DNA of 64,000 nt from Labrys miyagiensis. GTDB lineage: Bacteria; Pseudomonadota; Alphaproteobacteria; Rhizobiales; Labraceae. Below, piece after piece: positions 8,604-17,828 of this stretch. The notes beneath the pieces were generated by a model. The model saw only the letters and a program-made list of their open reading frames with translations, searched no databases and was not told where the DNA came from. Both the position numbers and the translations under genes were made by a program. The DNA is taken from the NCBI RefSeq assembly GCF_030160835.1, contig NZ_BSPC01000054.1, positions 62,001-126,000 of the forward strand, in the 5' to 3' direction. Position 1 is the stretch's first letter, and each line of letters opens with the position of its first letter.

Positions 8604-9245
8604 TCACGCCTTCCGCGTTTCCAGTGCCTTCACATAGCTCGTGAGCGGGAAGCAAATCACGAAGAAGATCAGGGCCACGCAGCCATAGACAATGAAGGGC
8701 TGGAAGGTGGCATTGTTGATGGCATTGGCGGTACGCAGCAATTCCTCGAAGCCGATGATCGAGGTCAGAGCCGTGCTCTTCACCAATTGCACCAGGAAAC
8801 CGACGGTGGGTGCCCGTGTGATCGAAAAGACCTGGGGCAGGATGACCAGGCGCAATTGCAGAAAATAGTGCAGGCCGAGACTCGCCCCGGCATCCCATTG
8901 GCCGCGCGGCAGGGCCTCGACACCGCCTCGCCAAATCTCGGCGAGGAAGGCGCTGGCGCACAGAGTGAGGCCGAGCACGGCGGTCAGCCAGGGGTCGATA
9001 CGCAGACCCAGGCGCGGCAGGCCGAAGAAGACCAGGAAGAGCTGCAGCAAAAGCGGCGTTCCCTGGAACAGGCCGATATAATATTCTGCCGGCCGCCGCA
9101 GCCATTTGCGGCTGTCGATCCGCATCAGCAGAATGGCGAGGCCAACGATGCCGCCGCCGATAAAGGCGGCTATCGACAGGAGCACCGTCCAGCGGGCCGC
9201 CAGCAGAAGATTGCGCACGATATCCCAGAGGGTGAAGTCCATCAT
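8604..9245 (-). CDS. Polar amino acid ABC transporter permease (HisM type)
   Basis: A 213-residue inner-membrane permease of the His/Glu/Gln/Arg family with five predicted transmembrane helices. The EAA-type loop is GASLGLHYFLQLRLVILPQ, and the N-terminal part has the family run YYIGLFQGTPLLLQLFLVFF. Start and stop overlap with the upstream permease (9242-9245), so the two are coupled and should form the heterodimeric channel. No amino-acid-type ATPase lies next to it. Confidence 0.9.
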   Translation of the reverse strand: MMDFTLWDIVRNLLLAARWTVLLSIAAFIGGGIVGLAILLMRIDSRKWLRRPAEYYIGLFQGTPLLLQLFLVFFGLPRLGLRIDPWLTAVLGLTLCASAFLAEIWRGGVEALPRGQWDAGASLGLHYFLQLRLVILPQVFSITRAPTVGFLVQLVKSTALTSIIGFEELLRTANAINNATFQPFIVYGCVALIFFVICFPLTSYVKALETRKA

Positions 9246-9910
9246 GCGGCACCTCTGAACAGGAAGCGCTGGCCACCGTTCAGCAGCACCCGGCGCAGGA
9301 TGATGCTCAGCCCCAGATAGATCAGCGCGACCACGAGATAGGTCTCGAAGGGCAGGAAGGTTCTGGCCTGGATGAGGTCGGCCTCATAGGTCAGCTCCTT
9401 CACCGCAATCTGTGAGACGGCGGCCGACTCCAGCATCATGATGATAATTTGGCTGGTCAGAGCCGGCGAGATCACCCGCAAGGCCTGGGGCAACACCACC
9501 TTGACGAAGATCTGCCCGGGTCGCAGCCCGAGCGCCATGCCGGCCTCGGTCTGCCCCGGCGGCACGGCGTCGAGGCCGGCACCGACGATCTCGATGCCAT
9601 AGGCCGTCAAATTGATGGTGATCGCGAGGATAGCGACCACCAGGGGATTGAGCACCAGCCCAATGCTCGGCAGCCCGAAGAAAATGAAGAACATCTGCAC
9701 GATGAAGGGCGTGTTGCGGATCAGTTCGACATAGCCAGTGACGAAATAGCGGATGGGCACATGCCGGCTGCGCCGCCCCGCCGCGCCGATGACGCTGAGG
9801 ACGATGCCCACCACGGCGGAGACGAGGATCATGCCGATGGTTGTCGCCGCTCCCCTCGCGATTGCGTCAGACGCTTCGCCGAGCCATCCGAAGTCGAGAT
9901 CACCGCCCAT
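9242..9910 (-). CDS. Polar amino acid ABC transporter permease (HisQ type)
   Basis: A 222-residue permease of the same family as its neighbour: YVELIRNTPFIVQMFFIFFG and the cytoplasmic EAGMALGLRPGQIFVKVVLP loop that docks the ATPase. It has about five transmembrane helices. It is encoded between the periplasmic binding protein (upstream, 40 bp) and the second permease (4-base overlap), which is the usual order for a polar amino acid importer. Confidence 0.9.
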   Translation of the reverse strand: MGGDLDFGWLGEASDAIARGAATTIGMILVSAVVGIVLSVIGAAGRRSRHVPIRYFVTGYVELIRNTPFIVQMFFIFFGLPSIGLVLNPLVVAILAITINLTAYGIEIVGAGLDAVPPGQTEAGMALGLRPGQIFVKVVLPQALRVISPALTSQIIIMMLESAAVSQIAVKELTYEADLIQARTFLPFETYLVVALIYLGLSIILRRVLLNGGQRFLFRGAA

Positions 9911-9950
9911 CGTCGCGCCCTCTGTCGCAAGCCGGAATCCGTTTTCGCGA

Positions 9951-10742
9951 TCAGTCCTTCAGGTCCTTGGGATCCAGCGGCTTGTTCAGCCACTTCACGG
10001 AGATGGCGTTCAGGCTGCCGTCCGCCACCATCTTGGCAATCACGTCGTTCAGAGCCTGCTTGAGGCGCGGCTCGCCCTTGTTGATGGCGATGTGGTCGGG
10101 AGAGGTCAAGAGCTGGAACTTCTGCTCCGGCTTGAGATCCACGCGCTTGGCCAACACCTGGGAGCCGACATCATTGCCGACCACCATGAGCTGCGCCTGG
10201 CCCGACAGGAAAGCCTGGATCACCGAGTTGTAATTGTCGAAACGGCGGACATCGGCCGAGTTCGGCACCACCGCGGTCAACGACGTGTCCTCGAGCGTGC
10301 CGCGATTGACGGCGATGGACTTGTCCGCCAGATCTTCCTTGCCGGACACTTTCAGCGCCTGCGGACCGATCACCGCGATGTAATAGGGTGCATAGGCCGA
10401 GACATAGTCGACCACTTTCTCGCGTTCGGCGCTGTAACCCACGCTCAGGAGCATGTCGGCGCGCTTTTCGGTGAGGAAGGGGATGCGGTTCTGGCCGGTG
10501 ACGCTGACCAGGTTGAGCTTGACCTTCAGCCCATCGGCGATGATCTGCGCCACATCGATGTCATAGCCCTTGAGGCTCATGTCCGAACTCACCGAGGAGA
10601 AGGGCGGAAAGTCGGCGAAGACGCCAACATTGATCACGCCGGCCTTGGTGATGTCATCAAGCGCATCGGCTCTGGCGCCGATGGCACCGGCGACGAGCGC
10701 CGCGGTCACGACGGCGGCACGCAGGAGGAAATTCAGCTTCAT
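9951..10742 (-). CDS. Polar amino acid ABC transporter substrate-binding protein
   Basis: A 263-residue periplasmic protein with a Sec signal cleaved after ARA (about residue 25). It is an SBP_bac_3-type fold: GVINVGVFADFPPFSS, then KGYDIDVAQIIADGL, then a second lobe with RFDNYNSVIQAFLSGQAQ. The ATG at 10742 is preferred to one 11 codons upstream because it places the signal correctly. It is the first gene of the polar amino acid set and lies 46 bp downstream of the PotA-like ATPase gene. Ligand unknown. Confidence 0.88.
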   Translation of the reverse strand: MKLNFLLRAAVVTAALVAGAIGARADALDDITKAGVINVGVFADFPPFSSVSSDMSLKGYDIDVAQIIADGLKVKLNLVSVTGQNRIPFLTEKRADMLLSVGYSAEREKVVDYVSAYAPYYIAVIGPQALKVSGKEDLADKSIAVNRGTLEDTSLTAVVPNSADVRRFDNYNSVIQAFLSGQAQLMVVGNDVGSQVLAKRVDLKPEQKFQLLTSPDHIAINKGEPRLKQALNDVIAKMVADGSLNAISVKWLNKPLDPKDLKD

Positions 10743-10788
10743 GGAACTCGTCCTTTCTTGGATGGGTCGTTTCAACGATGCAGAGTAT

Positions 10789-11880
10789 TCAAGCGGCGAC
10801 GGGGATGACGACGCAGCCCTCCGCCGGCAGCCCGACCACCACGGGCTGGCCGGGAACTTGGGCGTCGCCGGCTCGATTGGGCTGGACAGCGAGCAGCTGC
10901 TCCCCTCCCTGGAGCTCGATCAACACCTGGCGCATGGCGCCAAGCGGGGTGATTTCCAGAACCTGTCCGGGAATGCGGTTGCGCTCGCCCGAGGCCGCGG
11001 CGGCCTGCGGCGCCATCAGGTCGATGCTCTCCGGGCGAACGCAAAGATCGACCTCGCCGCGCCCGACGCCGTTGTGCTGCGTGGAGACCACCAGCTTCAT
11101 GCCATTGGCGCCGACGAAGGCCGCGAGCCCATTGCCACGGGCTTCAAGGCGGCCGCGGAACCAATTGGCCCGCCCCATGAACTCCGCCACGAAGCGAGAA
11201 CGAGGCTGGCCATAGACTTCGTTCGGCGGCCCTGCCTGCACGATATGCCCGCTTCTCATCACGAAGACGCGTTCGCCCAGGCTCATCGCTTCCTCCTGGT
11301 CGTGGGTGACCACGATGGTGGTGGCATCGACGGCGGCGAGCACCTGCTTGAGTTCCGCCCGCAATTCCTGACGCAGCTTGGCGTCGAGAGCGGACAACGG
11401 CTCGTCCAAAAGCACCAGCCCGGGGCGTGTCGCCAAGGCCCGGGCCAAGGCGACGCGCTGCTGCTGGCCGCCACTGAGCTGATGAGGCTTGCGATGCCCG
11501 AAATCCGGCAGGCGCACCAGTTCGAGCATCTCGGCGACCCGGTCGTCGATCTCATTGCGCGGACAGCCGCGATAGCGCAGCCCATAGGCGACATTCTCGG
11601 CGATGGTCATATGCGGAAACAGGGCATAGTGCTGGAACAGCAAGCCGACATTGCGCTGATAAGGCTTGAGCCGGGTGACATCCTCGCCGGCGATCCGCAC
11701 GGTCCCGGCATCCGGCTTCTCGAATCCGGCGATGATGCGCAGGATCGTGGTCTTGCCGCAACCGCTCGGGCCCAGAAGAGCGACGGTCTCGCCGCCGGCG
11801 ATCGAGAAGGAGACGTCATCAACAGCCGTCATGTCGCCGAAACGCTTGACAGCATTGGTGAATTCCACGGAGTTGGCCAT
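10789..11880 (-). CDS. Spermidine/putrescine-type ABC transporter ATPase (PotA family)
   Basis: A 363-residue ATPase: Walker A GPSGCGKTT (residues 37-45), Q-loop LLFQHYALFPHM, signature LSGGQQQR, Walker B LVLLDEPLSALD, H-loop VVTHDQEEAMSLG. A C-terminal TOBE domain follows (about residues 240-363). Homology and gene order place it with the two PotB/PotC-like permeases just upstream. It might also energise the ATPase-less amino acid permeases downstream, but that is speculation because the families do not normally mix. Confidence 0.92.
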   Translation of the reverse strand: MANSVEFTNAVKRFGDMTAVDDVSFSIAGGETVALLGPSGCGKTTILRIIAGFEKPDAGTVRIAGEDVTRLKPYQRNVGLLFQHYALFPHMTIAENVAYGLRYRGCPRNEIDDRVAEMLELVRLPDFGHRKPHQLSGGQQQRVALARALATRPGLVLLDEPLSALDAKLRQELRAELKQVLAAVDATTIVVTHDQEEAMSLGERVFVMRSGHIVQAGPPNEVYGQPRSRFVAEFMGRANWFRGRLEARGNGLAAFVGANGMKLVVSTQHNGVGRGEVDLCVRPESIDLMAPQAAAASGERNRIPGQVLEITPLGAMRQVLIELQGGEQLLAVQPNRAGDAQVPGQPVVVGLPAEGCVVIPVAA

Positions 11881-11892
11881 GTCCTGCTCCTG

Positions 11893-12729
11893 TTATCTGA
11901 ACATGCCCTGGCCGATCAGGCGGTCGAAACCGACGAGTCGTTCCAGGACGATGATGAGGATGGCCGTGATGCCGACGAGCAGAACGGCCGCAGCCGCGAT
12001 GGTGAGGTCGAAGGAGGCCCGCATGTTGCTCACCAGCGCCACCGGCAGCGTATAGGTGGTGGGATCGGTGAGGAAGAGGCTGACAGCAACGTCGTCCATC
12101 GAGATCGCAAAGGTGAATACCGCGCCGGTGACGATGCCGGTGCGGATGAGCGGCAGGGTGACGCTCCAGAAAGCCTGTCTCTCCGTGGCCCCCAGAATCA
12201 GGGCTGCCTCGGTCAGGCGCTTGTCGCGACCAACCAGGCTGGCCAGGGTGGCGCGCAGGGCATAGGGCAGCGTGATGATGATGTGCCCGGCCAGCAGGCG
12301 CGGAAAGCCGTTGATCACGCCGATCTTGGACAGGAATAGCAACAGGGCAAAGCCCGTCACCACGGCCGGCACGATCAGCGGCGACAGGAACGCCGCCATG
12401 ATCAGGCCCTTGCCGCGAAAATCACCGCGGTCGAGCCCCACCGCCGCTGCCGTTCCAATCACGACATTGACGAGGGTTGCCAGGATTGCGATCTGCAGAC
12501 TGGTGCTCAGCCCCGCCACGACGTAATCCTGCGAAAACAGCTTTTCGAACCAATGCAACGATAGGCTGGGCGGCGGCAGCGGCCCGAGATAGTCACGGGC
12601 GTCGAAGGCGAGCAATCCGGCCACCAGCAACGGCACGATGAGGAAGGCCAGGCCCAGCCCGACCAGCACGTTCGTCGCGGCGATGGCGAAACGATCGCCC
12701 CAGAGCTTGGTCCTGCCATCCGCGATCAT
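11893..12729 (-). CDS. Spermidine/putrescine-type ABC permease (PotC-like)
   Basis: A 278-residue inner-membrane protein with six predicted helices. The EAA loop is EAALILGATERQAFWSVTLP, and the C-terminal FAISMDDVAVSLFLTDP is typical of PotC and FutB relatives. The ATG at 12729 overlaps the upstream permease stop as ATGA, so the pair is coupled. Twelve bases separate it from the ATPase gene. Confidence 0.92.
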   Translation of the reverse strand: MIADGRTKLWGDRFAIAATNVLVGLGLAFLIVPLLVAGLLAFDARDYLGPLPPPSLSLHWFEKLFSQDYVVAGLSTSLQIAILATLVNVVIGTAAAVGLDRGDFRGKGLIMAAFLSPLIVPAVVTGFALLLFLSKIGVINGFPRLLAGHIIITLPYALRATLASLVGRDKRLTEAALILGATERQAFWSVTLPLIRTGIVTGAVFTFAISMDDVAVSLFLTDPTTYTLPVALVSNMRASFDLTIAAAAVLLVGITAILIIVLERLVGFDRLIGQGMFR

Positions 12730-13619
12730 GCGCGTTTCCTCCCGCCATGCTGTGCGAGCGAGACGAGATAGACGACGCAAAGGGTCAGGATCAGCATGGT
12801 GATCGAGACGGCGGCGCCGCTGGGGTAATTGGAGACGTCGCTGAAGCGGTTATAGATCACGTTGGAAATGAACAGAACCCGTCCCTTGCCGAGCACCATC
12901 GGAATGACGAAGGCGCTGATGGAGAAAGTCAGCGAGACCAGGAATGCGGAAATCAGCGCCGGCAGGCTGCGCGGCAGGGTGATATCAAGATGAGCCCGCC
13001 AGACCGGCGCCCCGAGGGATTGCGCGGCATCGATCAGGCGGGGATCGAGATTCTGCACGGTGCCGATCAGGGTCAGCACGCTGATCGGAATCACGGCGTG
13101 CAACAGCCCGGCCCCGACCAGGGTCTCAATATACCAACGGCTGGTCGGCGCGACACCCAAGGCGGTGAGCAGCGGACGGGCGATGCCGACCGAGCCGAAG
13201 GTGAGTTCGAGCGCATAGGTGCGCACCAGCATGGAGAGCAGCACAAGCATGATCATCAAGCCGATGCAGGCGACCCTCCCCCGTCTCGAGAAGCGGCGCA
13301 CAATGCCATAGCCGATCGGAAAGGCAATGATCATGCCCACCAGCGAGGCGGCGAGACTGATACGGAAAGTCTCGACCAGCACCCCCAGGAAGGAGGGGCT
13401 GGCGAGCTCGCGGTAATTGTCGAGGACGAAAGGCGAATCGGGCGCCGATCCGATCCGGCCCGGCACGAATTGCCTGAAGCTCTCCAGCGCGAGATCGATA
13501 AGCGGCGCGGCAAAGATCAACACGAAGACGGCCAGCGCCGGCACGAGCAGCAGCATCGCCCCGCGATCGCGGAATGGCGTCGTCGACGGGCGGGTCGCAG
13601 GGATGGCTTGGGACGACAA
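12726..13619 (-). CDS. Spermidine/putrescine-type ABC permease (PotB-like), TTG start
   Basis: A 297-residue permease with six helices and the EAA loop DAAQSLGAPVWRAHLDITLP. The frame is open far upstream into the binding-protein gene, but that part is not protein-like. The best start is TTG at 13619, preceded by AGGAG at eight-base spacing; it gives MSSQAIPATRPST followed by the first helix. An out-of-frame ATG sits between this Shine-Dalgarno sequence and the TTG. The start is therefore moderately certain and the product clear. Confidence 0.87.
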   Translation of the reverse strand: MSSQAIPATRPSTTPFRDRGAMLLLVPALAVFVLIFAAPLIDLALESFRQFVPGRIGSAPDSPFVLDNYRELASPSFLGVLVETFRISLAASLVGMIIAFPIGYGIVRRFSRRGRVACIGLMIMLVLLSMLVRTYALELTFGSVGIARPLLTALGVAPTSRWYIETLVGAGLLHAVIPISVLTLIGTVQNLDPRLIDAAQSLGAPVWRAHLDITLPRSLPALISAFLVSLTFSISAFVIPMVLGKGRVLFISNVIYNRFSDVSNYPSGAAVSITMLILTLCVVYLVSLAQHGGRKRA

Positions 13620-13722
13620 AGCATATTCTCCTGCAGGCCGTTCCCGCACACGGGGTGAGGGAGACGGCGATCTGGCGGGAAGGAGAAGAGCGAGGGCGAT
13701 GGAGCCCTCGTCTCGATTTGTG

Positions 13723-14793
13723 TCAGAGCAGCGGTGCGATATCGGCTTCCCAGCGCTTGGCCCAGGCATCCTGGCTGGACAGCACCACATCGTAGTCTGG
13801 CACGTGGACATATTCGTCCAGTTCGGCCGCCGTGAAGATGAGATGCTTGAGGTTGTCCGGCGTCTCAGCCTTGGCATTGAGCGGCGCCTCGCCTGCGACC
13901 TTGGCATAGAGCGCGTTCATCGGCGGGCTGATGGCGAAATTGATAAAGTCCAGCGTCGCCTTCAAATTGGGCCGGTTCTTCAGCACGGCGAAGCCGCTCT
14001 GATAGAGGAAGGTCGCCATGCCTTTCTGCTTGGTCAGCCGGGTTACCGGGAAATTCTTGGCGACGGCGGCCCAGCTCGGCTCCGCAAAGAAACCGACCGA
14101 GGTCTCGCCCGCGGTGAAGGAGTTGGTGAAGTCGACATCGGTGACTGCGATGCGGCCGATATTGCCCGACTTGGCGAGATCCTTCATCAGGGCCCAGCCC
14201 GGTTCCATGTTCTTCTCGTCGCCGCCGCCATGCAGCGCCAGTGCCACGATCTGCAGCATCATGCTTTGCGTCGGACCGGGCCAGCAGATGGCGCCCTTCA
14301 GCTTGGGATCGAACAGGTCCTCGATCTTGGTGACGGGCATCGGCACCGTATCGGTACGGTAGCCAAAATACATGCCGCCGACGGCACGCGGCACCGCCTT
14401 GATTCCTCCCTTGCTGTCCTTGATGATCATCTTGGCGGGAATGTCGGCGAGATTGGGAATGTCGGCCGGTGCGATGGTCTCCAGCCAGTCCTCCTTGATC
14501 ATGCTGTTGAAGGAACCTTCCCAGCCCGCGACATAGTCGAAATCGGTGCGCGGCCAGATCGCCTTGATCTTGGGGAGAATGGCGGCGGCACCGCCCTGAT
14601 GGAGGACCCAATCGATATCGACGGTGCTTTGCTGAGCGGCGATCTCCTTCATCGCCTTGACGACATCGCCGCCCCATTCGACGGCCGTCAACTTGGTGCC
14701 AGCGGCCCGGGCCGGTGCGACCACCCCCAACAGCGCGGGCACGCTCATCGAGCCCAGAAGCGCGAGCAGATTCCTGCGCGACAATTCAATCAT
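13723..14793 (-). CDS. Spermidine/putrescine-type extracellular solute-binding protein
   Basis: A 356-residue periplasmic protein. Its N-terminus MIELSRRNLLALLGSMSV has a twin-arginine-like SRRNLL motif, and cleavage is likely after ARA (about residue 30), so Tat export is possible. The body resembles PotD-type proteins: TAVEWGGDVVKAMKE, PRAVGGMYFGYRTDTVP, FLYQSGFAVLKNRPN. It heads the operon with the two permeases and ATPase downstream on the same strand, 100 bp before the PotB-like gene. Ligand unknown; polyamine or an organic acid would both fit. Confidence 0.88.
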   Translation of the reverse strand: MIELSRRNLLALLGSMSVPALLGVVAPARAAGTKLTAVEWGGDVVKAMKEIAAQQSTVDIDWVLHQGGAAAILPKIKAIWPRTDFDYVAGWEGSFNSMIKEDWLETIAPADIPNLADIPAKMIIKDSKGGIKAVPRAVGGMYFGYRTDTVPMPVTKIEDLFDPKLKGAICWPGPTQSMMLQIVALALHGGGDEKNMEPGWALMKDLAKSGNIGRIAVTDVDFTNSFTAGETSVGFFAEPSWAAVAKNFPVTRLTKQKGMATFLYQSGFAVLKNRPNLKATLDFINFAISPPMNALYAKVAGEAPLNAKAETPDNLKHLIFTAAELDEYVHVPDYDVVLSSQDAWAKRWEADIAPLL

Positions 14794-15169
14794 GATGTTT
14801 CCCCTCTGCGGCTGCCGCCATGCCCGTGTCGTGGACCGACTTCTTGTGGGCAGCGCCAGCACGGCCGAGGGGGCCCGAAAAAGGCCGGCTGCGGTAGCCG
14901 GAAAATAGATGTGAGGGTATAAGCGCTGCTGAATGCCCTTAGAGCAAAATGCGTTCAAGTAGGAGCGGATTTCGAAATTAACTGACTGGTATCAAAAGCA
15001 TTTTGCGATTCTTGGTGATTCGATCTGAAAGTAAAACGCTTTAGTGCAAAGCGCGTTTTGGTAGAAACGCAGCTTTACTCTAACTCTTTGTTTTCCGACG
15101 CGTCTTTGCGTTTTGCCGATTCCGTCAAAACACAAAACGCTCTAGCGGAGCGCCGCCGCAGGCGGTCTC
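14794..15169. other. Gene-free region with rhizobial-type degenerate repeats
   Basis: This 376-bp stretch between the binding-protein gene and the LysR gene is clearly lower in G+C than its surroundings. From 14941 to 15150 it carries several AGAGC(A/G)-TTTTG and AAAACGC motifs in both orientations (e.g. TTAGAGCAAAATGCG at 14940 and AAAACGCTCTAG near 15140), the hallmark of palindromic intergenic elements common in rhizobia. No convincing coding sequence is present. The promoter for the ABC operon (minus strand) should lie within the first 150 bp. Confidence 0.6.
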
Positions 15170-16027
15170 TCAGGCGTGGCCGAGTTCAACCTGGCGCAGT
15201 ACGAAATCGACCAGGAAACGCGACTCCTCGCGCGCGCCACTGCGCACGTAGAGACCGATGTCGACACGGGCCGAACCCGGCATGTCGATCGACCTGTCGA
15301 GGGCGCGGCAACCCTCGGGTATGGTCGCCGCGATCATTGGCCCGATGCCGATGCCGACCCTGACGGCCGTCGCCATCGCCACCAGGGTTGAAGCCTCGCA
15401 GACAATGCGCCAATTGCGGTTGCGTGTCGCGAGCGTCGCCATGGCCGGGCCTCGCCAGGGGCAGCTTTCCACGAACATGATGACGGGCAGCGGCATGTCC
15501 GGCATGAATTCGATATCGGTACGCCCAACCCAGTGCAGATACTCGTTCCAGACATGCACAGGCTTGCGGCTGCAACGGCTGGTATCGCAGACAGCGATAT
15601 CAAGCTCGTCATTCTCAAGCATGGCCGCCAGGCGCGCATTGGAATCGACCAGGATGTCGATATCGACCCGTGCGTTCTTGTCACGGAAATCCCTGAGAAT
15701 GTCGATCAGTCGGGTCGCCGCGAAATCTTCGACCACACCGAGCCGGATGCGTCCCTCGATCTGCCGGCCGTTCAGACGCTTGCCGACTTCGTCGGTCAAA
15801 GTGAGGATTTCACGGGCATAGGGCACCAGCAGAAGTCCGTCGGCAGTCAGGGTCAGTCCCTTGGGACTGCGCTCGAACAGGTCTGACCCCACCAGGCCCT
15901 CCAGCTTGCGGATCTGCATGCTGACCGCCGCTTGCGTGCGATGCAGCGACAGCGCCGCGCCGTTCACCGTCCCCACTTCGGCGACGGAAATAAAGGCGCG
16001 AAGCAAGTAGGGGTCAAGATTCAGCAT
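15170..16027 (-). CDS. LysR-family transcriptional regulator
   Basis: A 285-residue LTTR. The winged helix-turn-helix occupies residues 1-60 (LDPYLLRAFISVAEVGTV, then AALSLHRTQAAVSMQIRKLE). A two-lobed effector domain follows, with the subdomain boundary near LGVVEDFAATRLIDIL. The ATG at 16027 fits the family N-terminus. It is encoded upstream of the polyamine-type operon on the same strand, with RidA further upstream, so it may control either. Its effector is unknown. Confidence 0.9.
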   Translation of the reverse strand: MLNLDPYLLRAFISVAEVGTVNGAALSLHRTQAAVSMQIRKLEGLVGSDLFERSPKGLTLTADGLLLVPYAREILTLTDEVGKRLNGRQIEGRIRLGVVEDFAATRLIDILRDFRDKNARVDIDILVDSNARLAAMLENDELDIAVCDTSRCSRKPVHVWNEYLHWVGRTDIEFMPDMPLPVIMFVESCPWRGPAMATLATRNRNWRIVCEASTLVAMATAVRVGIGIGPMIAATIPEGCRALDRSIDMPGSARVDIGLYVRSGAREESRFLVDFVLRQVELGHA

Positions 16028-16256
16028 GAGGGGCGCGGAAGAAAGCCGGCAAGCCGGAGGCGCGATGAGCACGCGTGCAACGCATTCACCGCGAGGCACC
16101 GGACTAGGTGGTCCATGCTGTTGATTCCCCTATGGTGATACCCCTGCCTGTGCCGCCCTCGTCAAACCTTCTCAACGCGTGTTGGCATTGTTCCACACGG
16201 GCCGAAAATCACAAGAGCCTTCTGTCATGAGGGGCGTTGCCCGCGGATTGGCGGGC

Positions 16257-16643
16257 TCACGGTTTTGCCGCCACGACCTCCACCTCCACCTTGAACTCTT
16301 CCCGCGTGAATCCCGAAACGATCATCAGCGTCGAGGCCGGCGGCGGATCAGACACCACCGCATCGCGTGCCTTCATATAGCCCGCCATGTGCTCGCGGCC
16401 GGTGACATAGGCGTTGATGCGTACGATGTCGCCAAGCCCCATGCCGGCTTCGGCGAGAATGGCGGCGATGGACCTGAAGATCAGCGTGGCCTGCGCCTCG
16501 GCGCCTTCCGGTATCACTTCGTCAGCGCCGATACCCAATTGACCCGAGCAGAACACCAGCCGCGCACCCTCGGGCACCTCGATGGCGTGGCTGTAGCGGG
16601 CGAAGGGCGCCCTAAGGGAAGACGGTGTAATGGCGCGAAGCAT
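16257..16643 (-). CDS. RidA family (YjgF/YER057c/UK114) protein
   Basis: A 128-residue protein with the RidA core: VFCSGQLGIG near residue 31, ATLIFRSIAAILAEAGMGLGD, and IVRINAYVTG, whose Arg is the imine-binding residue in true RidA. Family members hydrolyse reactive enamine/imine intermediates; some act in pyrimidine or amine degradation clusters (RutC). It is divergent from the NMT1-type transporter operon (162 bp), consistent with work on the same nitrogenous substrate. A short GCCCGC/GCGGGC hairpin (16239-16256) follows its stop. Confidence 0.88.
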   Translation of the reverse strand: MLRAITPSSLRAPFARYSHAIEVPEGARLVFCSGQLGIGADEVIPEGAEAQATLIFRSIAAILAEAGMGLGDIVRINAYVTGREHMAGYMKARDAVVSDPPPASTLMIVSGFTREEFKVEVEVVAAKP

Positions 16644-16804
16644 GGGGACAGTTCCTCGGCAAAAGTAGCTGGCGCGAAATTAGTCGTGCTTGTCTCTTGT
16701 GCAAGCGCGATTTGCCGCTAACAATCCCTTCCGGCGCGGCAGGCTTGGCCATCCCGCATGATCACAAACGGCATCTCAAGCCGGAACGGAACAGAGGCGA
16801 ACGA

Positions 16805-17821
16805 ATGAACATGATGCTCAAGAAGGCCGGCTTCATCGCGACGGCCATGCTCCTTACCAGCCTGAATGCCGCTCACGCGGAGGATCTCGTCAAGGTGCGC
16901 TTCGGCACCAACTGGCTGGCCGAGCCCGAGCATGGCGGCTTCTACCAGGCGGTCGCCGACGGTACCTACAAGAAATACGGCCTCGACGTCGAGATCGTGC
17001 AGGGCGGTCCGCAGGCCAACAACGCCACGGCCCTGGTTGCCGGCAAGAACGACTTCTACATGGGCGGCAACATGGTCGAGGTCTTCTCGGCCGTGAAGGA
17101 GGGCGTGCCGCTGGTCGCCGTCGCCGCCACCTTCCAGAAGGACCCGCAGATCCTGATGACCCATCCCGGCGTCGGCCTCGATAGCTGGGCGGACCTCAAG
17201 AAGGCCAAGTCCATCCTGATCGGTCCCGACTTCCAGGCCACCGGCTATGCCTGGATGAAGGCGGCCTTCGGCTTCACCGACGAGGTGGTCAAGCCCTACG
17301 ACTTCAACCCCGCCCCCTTCATCGCCGACAAGGACTCGGTGCAGCAGGGCTACGTGACCTCCGAACCCCTGCAGGTGGAAAAGAGCGGCGGCTTCAAGCC
17401 CAACGTCTTCCTGATCGCCGATCAGGGCTGGAACACCTATTCGACCCTGATCGTCACCCGGCAGGACTTCATCGACAAGCATCCCGATGTCGTCCAGAAA
17501 TTCGTCGACGCCTCCGCCATCGGCTGGGCCAATTATCTCTACGGCGACAACAAGGCCGCCAACGAGGCGATCAAGAAAGACGATCCTGACATGACCGACG
17601 AGCAGATCGCCTATGGCGTCTCCCAGCTTAAGGCGCATGGCCTGGTGGTCTCGGGCGACGCCGAGAAGGGGGGCATCGGCGCCATGACCGACGAGCACAT
17701 GAAGTCCTTCTTCGACAAGATGGTCCAGGCGGGGGTCTACACCGCCGATCTTGATTTCAAGAAGGGCTACACGCTGCAATTCGTGAACAAGAATGTCGGC
17801 TCGGATCTGATCAAGAAGTGA
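16805..17821 (+). CDS. NMT1/SsuA-type ABC transporter substrate-binding protein
   Basis: A 338-residue periplasmic protein with a Sec signal cleaved after AHA (about residue 25). It is an NMT1/THI5-like fold: VRFGTNWLAEPEHGGFYQAV, KYGLDVEIVQGGPQ, then AGKNDFYMGGNM. Relatives bind formylaminopyrimidines, taurine, nitrate or other small heteroatom compounds. The ATG at 16805 follows a purine-rich AGGCGAACGA. An ATPase and a permease follow after a family D repeat, and then a cytosine-deaminase-like enzyme. A pyrimidine-like ligand is therefore plausible. Confidence 0.9.
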   Translation: MNMMLKKAGFIATAMLLTSLNAAHAEDLVKVRFGTNWLAEPEHGGFYQAVADGTYKKYGLDVEIVQGGPQANNATALVAGKNDFYMGGNMVEVFSAVKEGVPLVAVAATFQKDPQILMTHPGVGLDSWADLKKAKSILIGPDFQATGYAWMKAAFGFTDEVVKPYDFNPAPFIADKDSVQQGYVTSEPLQVEKSGGFKPNVFLIADQGWNTYSTLIVTRQDFIDKHPDVVQKFVDASAIGWANYLYGDNKAANEAIKKDDPDMTDEQIAYGVSQLKAHGLVVSGDAEKGGIGAMTDEHMKSFFDKMVQAGVYTADLDFKKGYTLQFVNKNVGSDLIKK

Positions 17822-17828
17822 GGATGAA

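Noticed and set aside
16644-16804. Possible TPP riboswitch before the NMT1-type importer
   Set aside because: The conserved CUGAGA and related boxes are absent, and the leader is too short to hold the aptamer.
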